DNA of 64,000 nucleotides from Phycisphaerales bacterium (GTDB lineage Bacteria > Planctomycetota > Phycisphaerae > UBA1845 > Fen-1342): contig JADJWG010000001.1 in NCBI GenBank assembly GCA_016716475.1, forward strand, positions 930,001 through 994,000, in the 5' to 3' direction. A program made the position numbers and the translations under genes. A model generated the notes under the pieces. The model was not told where the DNA came from and did not search any database. It was given only the letters and a program-made list of their open reading frames with translations. Below, piece after piece: positions 58,434 through 64,000 of this stretch. How positions within the stretch are numbered: position 1 is the stretch's first letter; the number at the start of each line of letters is the position of its first letter.

Positions 58434-59366
58434 ATGCTCAGACCATGCCGCAAGTTCCACCGCGCTAGCGCGACCCCGTCGCGATATGGCTTCACTCTCA
58501 TCGAACTGCTCGTCGTTATCGCCATCATCGCCTTATTGATGGCCATCCTGCTCCCGAATCTCTCCCAGGCGCGCGAACAGGTGCGCCAGGTCAAGTGCCT
58601 CTCCAACCTGCGGCAGATCGGCACCGCGATGACGATGTACTTTCGCGATGTGGGCGACTGGTTCCCCTTCGAGAAAAGCAACGCTCACGCCAATCTGCAC
58701 GGCTTCTACTACGGCGGACACCCCGGGCGACGTTTGCCGGACGATCCCTCCCAATGGTGGGGCTACACCATGCCCTTCTACCGCGACACGCCGCGCGGCC
58801 GACCCTTCAACCCGTACCTGTATCCTGATCTGCCGGATTATGACGTACCGCCGAACACCGCGGAGTTCGAGGCCGCGCGCGAAATGCCGGTTTTCCAGTG
58901 CCCCTCCGACACCGGCGGATTCTGGCACAACACCACCAGCGAAGACCCCAACTTCCGTTCACTCTACTGGTCTGTCGGCAGCAGCTACACCATGAACTAC
59001 CACTTCGCGTGGAACTGGGCACGTCCACGCATGCCCTCCCGCTGGCTTCAGCTCTCCAACGCCTTCGTCCGCCAGCAGCTTCGCACCGACAGCGCCCGTA
59101 TGATCATCCTGTTCGAAGATCCCTTCGACTCGGCCCAGTGGCTGCGCATCCCGCGCCGCGGCTGGCATCGCCAATGGAACCGCCACACCTTCCTTTTCCT
59201 GGATGCCCACGCGGCCTACCTTCGCACCAACACGGCCGTCGGCACACGTGGCACCGGGTGGAAGACTGCCTCAGGCAACGCCTTCAGCGACCCGCTCGCA
59301 TGGTGGAACAACCCCCTCGACCCCGATTACCGTTTCCGCGACCTCCGCCCTTTACCCGGAAACTAA
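58434..59366 (+). CDS. Pseudopilin-like protein (prepilin-type signal)
   Basis: A 310-residue protein with RYGFTLIELLVVIAIIALLMAIL as prepilin leader and LPNLSQAREQVRQVKCLSNLRQIGTAM after it. The C-terminal part has WHRQWNRHTFLFLDAHAAYL, a variant of the His...Asp motif where DG is DA. It is Trp- and Tyr-rich throughout. The ATG at 58434 with AGGA upstream is preferred to an in-frame ATG at 58410. Unlike the other three pseudopilins here, it has no exported partner downstream (the next gene is convergent). Confidence 0.86.
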   Translation: MLRPCRKFHRASATPSRYGFTLIELLVVIAIIALLMAILLPNLSQAREQVRQVKCLSNLRQIGTAMTMYFRDVGDWFPFEKSNAHANLHGFYYGGHPGRRLPDDPSQWWGYTMPFYRDTPRGRPFNPYLYPDLPDYDVPPNTAEFEAAREMPVFQCPSDTGGFWHNTTSEDPNFRSLYWSVGSSYTMNYHFAWNWARPRMPSRWLQLSNAFVRQQLRTDSARMIILFEDPFDSAQWLRIPRRGWHRQWNRHTFLFLDAHAAYLRTNTAVGTRGTGWKTASGNAFSDPLAWWNNPLDPDYRFRDLRPLPGN

Positions 59367-59561
59367 CGCGCTCCTTCGGCGGCCAAGAGTTCAAACGATC
59401 CAGGGCACCCTTCACTTGCTGGGAGGGGTGGGGCGAGCGGCTCGAATCCGCAAAAAAACACTTCTTTCCCGACCTCTCCCCAATAGACGGGCAAATGGTT
59501 GGGATTGCTTTCAGAAATCAGGCACTGTCGCATTCACTCCACAACCCTGAAACAGGACCTT

Positions 59562-60131
59562 TCACCCTGCCGCCGTCAACGCAGCCACTTCACGCGTGAT
59601 CGTCGCCGCATCCGCCGCGCTCAATAACGGCTCGTTCGCCCGTACGTTCTCCAGCGCCGCCGCCACCGCCGCCTGGGCCAGCGCCCGCCCTGCAACCACG
59701 TCCGACCGTAATTGCGGATTCCCGATTGTGCGCAGCCGCTCCAGCACCTGCTCCACTCGCCGGCACAACCCCGCCGTCTCCAGCGGCACAAACGCCGCCA
59801 CCGCCGCCGCCCGCGCCACCACCTCGGCCCGGTCCGCCTCGTCCTTCGGCCGTTTCAGCGCCGAACTCAGTGCAGCGTAGGCCGTCGCATCCTCGTCCAT
59901 CAGCGTCTGTAAGTGCTCTCCCGCCCGCGCGAGTTGTGCCACCAGTGCTTCCACCTCACCCGCCACCTCGGCAAACCGCGGCCGCCCCAACGTGTAACCC
60001 GCCGCCATGCGGCCGAGACCCGCCGCCAGCGCCCCCGTCAGCGCCGCCACCGCCCCACCACCAGGCGTCGGCCGAGTTGCCGCCAGTTCCGCGAGAAACT
60101 GCTCGATGCTGAGTTCGGCCAACCTGGGCAT
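59562..60131 (-). CDS. Cyclodeaminase/cyclohydrolase family protein (FTCD C-terminal type)
   Basis: A 189-residue all-helical protein of the formiminotransferase-cyclodeaminase C-terminal family. RPTPGGGAVAALTGALAAGLGRMAAGYT is the folate-site signature, followed by LMDEDATAYAALSSALKRP and PLETAGLCRRVEQVLE, then NPQLRSDVVAGRALAQAAVAAAL. Members release ammonia from formiminotetrahydrofolate or act as methenyl-THF cyclohydrolases. No folD or hut genes are adjacent. AAGGAGG lies 5 bases before the ATG at 60131. Confidence 0.9.
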   Translation of the reverse strand: MPRLAELSIEQFLAELAATRPTPGGGAVAALTGALAAGLGRMAAGYTLGRPRFAEVAGEVEALVAQLARAGEHLQTLMDEDATAYAALSSALKRPKDEADRAEVVARAAAVAAFVPLETAGLCRRVEQVLERLRTIGNPQLRSDVVAGRALAQAAVAAALENVRANEPLLSAADAATITREVAALTAAG

Positions 60132-60340
60132 TGCAACCTCCTTCAAACCACGTAGCGTCTAACTTCGCGGAGCCCCGTTTCCAGCCGCTCTATTATGAAC
60201 ATTGCGACCCGCACCTGACAGGTGGAGCACCATGCAACACTATCGATCCACGCGTCGCCCCGGCAGTACGGTATCACACTGCCGGATTCCCAGAGTCCCA
60301 TGCACTCTGTTCATCTTTCCCTGCTACACTCCCCGGCGCC

Positions 60341-60823
<483 letters not shown>

Positions 60824-60903
60824 CTGGCCGGGGTGATCGCCCACAGGCCGTCAGGCCCCCCGGTGAACCGAACCGCCGCGCTGCCCCATCGCCGCCGCCG
60901 CCG

Positions 60904-60909
60904 TATAAT
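60904..60909 (+). promoter_or_regulatory. -10 box of the coiled-coil membrane protein gene
   Basis: A perfect TATAAT, 40 bases before the GTG start. The expected -35 position (CTGCCC) is poor. Transcription would start near 60915. Confidence 0.5.
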
Positions 60910-60948
60910 TCCGCTCATGAGCACCCGCCCTTCGTGAAGGAGTGCCGC

Positions 60949-61677
60949 GTGGCCGACCAGGGATCCGTCTGGCAGCGATTGGGGAGCATGATTCGCGGTG
61001 CGCCGCGCGACGAACCCACGCGCGCCGAAGTCGAACGCCTCGAGACCGCCGCACCCGCCCCGCTCGAACGTGCGGATCGCCGCATTCCCTGGTGGAAGCG
61101 CCGGGCGCTGCGCCATGCCCAGGCGCGCGAGGTTTCGCGCCGCATCGTCGAACTCGCCAACGTGATGCATGAACACCTCAAACGCCAGGAAGAGCGCCAT
61201 GGCGAGGTGGGGGTCGCGCTCCAGCGCCTCGGCACCCTGCTCGAAACCGTTACCACCCAGCAGAAGAATACGGCCGACACCTTGCGTAGCGTAGCGGACA
61301 GCGCCGCCCTCACCGGCAAACACTCCGCCGTGATCAGTGATGCCGTCTCGCGCATACCCGATTCGATGCTCTCGCAGGCCGATGCCGTCCGCAAGCTTAG
61401 CCAGCGCATTGAGCTCGCACAGGAATCTGACACCCAGCTCCATCACGCCTTGCAGCAGTTCCAGCGTTCCGTCGAGAAGCTCAGCGCCAGCGATGGCTCG
61501 CGGGCCGAGGCCCTGCAGCAACTGCACTCCGCCCACGAAAGACACCACGATGCCCTGCGCGCCCTCATCCGCGAGCAGAGCCGCCGCTTCCTCGTCATCA
61601 TCCTCATTGTCGGCATCGTCGTCGTCGCGGCACTCGCCGCCCTCGGCACGACGCTGGCTCTTTCTCTGCAGCGCTGA
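60949..61677 (+). CDS. Coiled-coil protein with a C-terminal membrane helix
   Basis: A 242-residue protein I do not recognise. It begins with a short basic/acidic region (IRGAPRDEPTRAEVERLE), has a long helical segment with coiled-coil pattern (REVSRRIVELANVMHEHLKRQEERHGEVGVALQRLGTLLETV through RRFLVII) and ends with one membrane helix (RRFLVIILIVGIVVVAALAALGTTLALSL) and a short tail. The helical part, with QKNTADTLRSVADSAALTGKHSAVISD, is like the tail of signalling or scaffold proteins. The GTG follows AAGGAG. It lies 8 bases before a glycosyltransferase gene on the same strand, so the two are probably expressed together. Confidence 0.65.
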   Translation: MADQGSVWQRLGSMIRGAPRDEPTRAEVERLETAAPAPLERADRRIPWWKRRALRHAQAREVSRRIVELANVMHEHLKRQEERHGEVGVALQRLGTLLETVTTQQKNTADTLRSVADSAALTGKHSAVISDAVSRIPDSMLSQADAVRKLSQRIELAQESDTQLHHALQQFQRSVEKLSASDGSRAEALQQLHSAHERHHDALRALIREQSRRFLVIILIVGIVVVAALAALGTTLALSLQR

Positions 61678-61685
61678 GGGTCCGC

Positions 61686-63032
61686 ATGGCCGCGGCCGCG
61701 ATCACGAAGCGCATCACGCGGCGCTGGCACCGCCTCTGCGACAACCTGGCCGCCCGCTGGCGCGACCCCGCCTGCGCCCACCGTGGAGATCCCCGGCACT
61801 TCACCGGTACCTTCAACCGCGCCTGGCCCGTTCCGTCTTCCGGGCCCCCCCTCCGCGTCCTCCTTGAAGTGGCGGACTTCTGTGCCGGAGGTCTCGAACG
61901 CGTCGTGCTCGATCTTGCGCATGTGCTGCGCGCCGCAGGCCACGAACCACTGCTGCTCATCACGGGCCAACGCGGTGCTGCCGCGGAAAACGCTGCCCAG
62001 GCGGGCTTGCGAATCCACACCCTGCATCCGCCCACGGCTTGGCCGCATGCTTACCGCGAACTGCTGCGAAGTGAGCGCATCGACATCGTGAACGCGCATG
62101 CCTCGCTCTACGGCGCTCCGCACGCTGCCGCGGCCGCCATCCCATTCGTGCAGACCGTGCATAACACGCTGGTTTGGTTTGAACCGCGTGAGGTGTACGC
62201 GTACCGCGCCGCGGACAGCCATACGAGTGCCTACGTCTGTGTCTCGGACGCAGTCGCCGCCGACTTCGCCGCGCGCTGCGGCATACAACCCGACAAGCTC
62301 GCTACGATCCCCAACGGGATCGACACCACCGCCTTCCATACCCGCCGCGCGGCACACGACCGCACCGCGGTGCGCCAGGCCCTCGGTCTCCGTCCGGCAC
62401 ACCTCCTGATTCTCAACGTTGCCGCGCTCGCCGGGTCGAAGGGCCAGCTATTCCTCGTCCGCGCCTTCGCACGCGCACGTCGCGAACGCGATGACCTGCG
62501 ACTGATCCTCGTCGGTGGCGCGGCCGAGCCCGACTATGCCGCGTTCGTCGCCAACGAAGCCGCGCGCCAGGGAGTCGCCCCCGTGGTCATGCTCACCGGC
62601 TATGCTCACGACCCGACGCGCTACTTCGCCGCTGCGGACGTGTTCGCGTTGCCATCGCTCTGCGAAGGATGGAGTCTGGCTCTCACCGAAGCGGCCTGCG
62701 CAGGCCTCCCACTCGTCGCGAGCGACGTCGGTGGCGCGCGGCCCCTCTGCGAACGTTTTGGCGGGCACCTCGTGCCGCCCCCATTTCTGCACACGTGCGC
62801 ATTGTCCGCAGCCGGGTTCGTCCGACTCGCACACCGGCCGCTGCCGGACTACGAGGCGGCGCTCGCCTCTGCACTGCTACAGGCCGCGGAACGTCCCATC
62901 CTCCGACCCACGGACGAATCGCAGCGCACGCTCGACCGCTCGTCCGCCTTCGCCCCTTACCTCGCGCTTTTCGCCCTGCTGCGAGCGCGCCACACAGCGT
63001 TACCGCCACGGCTGACGACACCGGTCGCATAA
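61686..63032 (+). CDS. GT4-type (family 1) glycosyltransferase
   Basis: A 448-residue GT-B glycosyltransferase. The N-terminal domain has LLEVADFCAGGLERVVLDLAHVLRAAGHEP (acceptor-side glycine motif) and AHASLYGAPHAAAAAIPFVQTVHNT. The C-terminal domain has IPNGIDTTAFHTRR, LLILNVAALAGSKGQLFLVRAFA, VMLTGYAHDPTRYFAAADVFALPS and LCEGWSLALTEAACAGLPLVASDVGG, containing the EX7E donor-binding motif. It probably adds a sugar to a cell-envelope glycan or lipid. GAGGG lies upstream of the ATG; the coiled-coil gene precedes it by 8 bases. Confidence 0.92.
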   Translation: MAAAAITKRITRRWHRLCDNLAARWRDPACAHRGDPRHFTGTFNRAWPVPSSGPPLRVLLEVADFCAGGLERVVLDLAHVLRAAGHEPLLLITGQRGAAAENAAQAGLRIHTLHPPTAWPHAYRELLRSERIDIVNAHASLYGAPHAAAAAIPFVQTVHNTLVWFEPREVYAYRAADSHTSAYVCVSDAVAADFAARCGIQPDKLATIPNGIDTTAFHTRRAAHDRTAVRQALGLRPAHLLILNVAALAGSKGQLFLVRAFARARRERDDLRLILVGGAAEPDYAAFVANEAARQGVAPVVMLTGYAHDPTRYFAAADVFALPSLCEGWSLALTEAACAGLPLVASDVGGARPLCERFGGHLVPPPFLHTCALSAAGFVRLAHRPLPDYEAALASALLQAAERPILRPTDESQRTLDRSSAFAPYLALFALLRARHTALPPRLTTPVA

Positions 63033-63226
63033 ACGTAGACCGTACCCGGCCACCCCAAAGACATCAGCGCATAAAGTGGGCCGGCGGTCGGGACGTGCGG
63101 GGGGGGACACGTACGCCAACGCAATCCGGCCCGGGGATCGAACCCATCGGGGAGGGTCGGTGCGCCCGCCCCGATGACGCGTACTGATGCTAATCAGACC
63201 GTACAAACTGCCGCAAGCAATGTCAA

Positions 63227-63297
63227 CTGGGGATCCAGGATTCGAACCTGGACTAACTGATCCAGAGTCAGTCGTGCTACCGTTACACCAATCCCCA
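63227..63297 (-). tRNA. tRNA-Gln (anticodon CUG)
   Basis: A complete cloverleaf of 71 bases without encoded CCA. Acceptor TGGGGAT / ATCCCCA with the U1-A72 pair and discriminator G73 typical of tRNA-Gln; D arm GTGT ... GCAC; anticodon stem ACTGA/TCAGT with loop CTCTGGA, giving anticodon CUG for CAG codons; T arm CCAGG TTCGAAT CCTGG. It is a single tRNA gene between a glycosyltransferase and a partial metal-binding protein gene. Confidence 0.96.
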
Positions 63298-63343
63298 AAA
63301 CGCACGTTACCATGCGGGACTTTAAGCGGTTGCGACCCTCAAA

Positions 63344-64000
63344 TCAACGGCCAGCGGGGGCCTGGCCCTCTTTCGCAACCGGTTCCGGAGAGGGTTCCTT
63401 CGCACTTTGGGACTGCCGCTGCCGCCACTGCTTCTCGTTCAGGGATCCGATGGCCACCGCCTTCCGCAAGATCTTGTCACGCTCGTCAGCCCCGGCCTTG
63501 TCAAATTCACCGGCGCAGTGCGGGCAGCGGAACAGGATCACCTGCCCGTCGACTACGCGGCGGGCCGCAGGGTCCACCGGCAAGTCGGAAACCGGGCATC
63601 GCGTCTGAAAAGTGAAACACTCCTCCAGCTTCGCCTCGAACGGCTTGCGATCCTTGACCCAACGTGCGCGGGCCTCGACGGTAGCGAAGAAGATCGCTTC
63701 CTCCCCCGCACCTTCGAAGATATCGGTCGCGGGCTGCTCCCCCGTCACGGGGCACTTCACCTGTAACCGCAGGAGCGGGTCCGCCTCCCATTGCGCCGTG
63801 ATGCCATCCGCGTATTCGAGCGGATCGGCTTTGAGTTTCTCCAGATCGGCCGCTGTCGCGCAGTAGACCCAGCGATCCCGGAAACGCATTGCAACCTTAC
63901 GGTCGGCGGGTTTCCCGCTCACCGGACAGGTCAACTTGGGCACCACGGCTGACGCTTCGGTCGCTGCTGGGCGTGTCTCCTGGGCAGACACCACCACGCC
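63344..64000 (-). CDS. Exported protein with three CPV-type (YHS/TRASH-like) metal-binding repeats, 5' end cut
   Basis: 218 residues are visible; the gene runs off the right edge and the first residues (VVVSAQ) look like the end of a signal peptide. Three repeats start with CPVSGKP, CPVTGEQ and CPVSDLP, each followed by a short strand pattern (VAMRFRDRWVYCATAADLEKLKADP and the like), resembling YHS domains that bind heavy metals. The third unit adds FRCPHCAGEF. The C terminus is Glu/Pro-rich. A role in periplasmic metal handling is inferred. Confidence 0.65.
   Translation of the reverse strand, partial: GVVVSAQETRPAATEASAVVPKLTCPVSGKPADRKVAMRFRDRWVYCATAADLEKLKADPLEYADGITAQWEADPLLRLQVKCPVTGEQPATDIFEGAGEEAIFFATVEARARWVKDRKPFEAKLEECFTFQTRCPVSDLPVDPAARRVVDGQVILFRCPHCAGEFDKAGADERDKILRKAVAIGSLNEKQWRQRQSQSAKEPSPEPVAKEGQAPAGR

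Overview
The window looks like a chromosomal segment of a high-GC member of the Planctomycetota, probably Phycisphaerae-like. This is inferred from content, not from a marker search: repeated prepilin-type signal proteins with a C-terminal His-(about 9)-Asp-Gly motif, PEP-CTERM anchors, secreted proteins ending in a paired EF-hand module that starts CPGDMNC, a DUF3352-like secreted protein, and ECF sigma factors in small modules. I see no insertion sequence, phage, plasmid origin, CRISPR array or rRNA. There is one tRNA, Gln(CUG), near the right end.

Layout. 1-4.4 kb: a phosphoesterase, then a leftward operon (PEP-CTERM DUF4465-like protein, surface protein with EF-hand repeats, pseudopilin) behind a cobalamin riboswitch. 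4.46-8.64 kb: a free-methionine-sulfoxide-reductase-like protein, then a leftward ruvX / unknown / lipoprotein / RDD operon. 9.0-17.9 kb: rpoB and rpoC, with a GNAT-like gene between them. 18.1-23.4 kb: MoxR ATPase, GH65 phosphorylase, arginine deiminase and a membrane J-domain protein. 23.8-30.0 kb: an accessory block of secreted proteins. It holds a large HELGH metalloprotease-like protein behind an operator, promoter and terminator leader, then a pseudopilin and two related His-containing surface proteins behind a near-consensus promoter with two tandem 17-bp inverted repeats. 30.3-35.3 kb: a compact chemotaxis-type cluster (cheA, cheW, cheD, HDOD, cheY-like). 35.7-43.5 kb: a winged-helix protein, tyrS and an RlmI-like methyltransferase (both with an apparent +1 frameshift), a glycosyltransferase, a 36-residue membrane peptide, metG, a lipoprotein and an M42 peptidase. 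43.8-47.7 kb: an ECF sigma / anti-sigma / PDZ module and fructose-bisphosphate aldolase. 47.7-52.0 kb: three leftward genes for exported proteins. 52.3-59.4 kb: another pseudopilin plus EF-hand secreted protein pair, NIF3, a class IV aminotransferase, a small zinc-ribbon protein and a fourth pseudopilin. 59.6-64 kb: cyclodeaminase, tadA, a coiled-coil membrane protein, a GT4 glycosyltransferase, tRNA-Gln and a partial metal-binding protein.

How the genes work together. Housekeeping genes (transcription, aminoacylation, tRNA editing, glycolysis, DNA repair) alternate with cell-surface modules. The most distinctive theme is that pseudopilin-type genes sit beside genes for exported proteins carrying EF-hand or PEP-CTERM ends. 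At least two of these modules have strong and different regulatory signals: a B12 riboswitch and tandem operators. I read them as regulated surface modules, each possibly with its own pseudopilin. The first resembles, by gene content, the surface B12-capture loci known in Bacteroidota. That functional reading is inference; the gene order, overlaps and regulatory elements are visible in the sequence.
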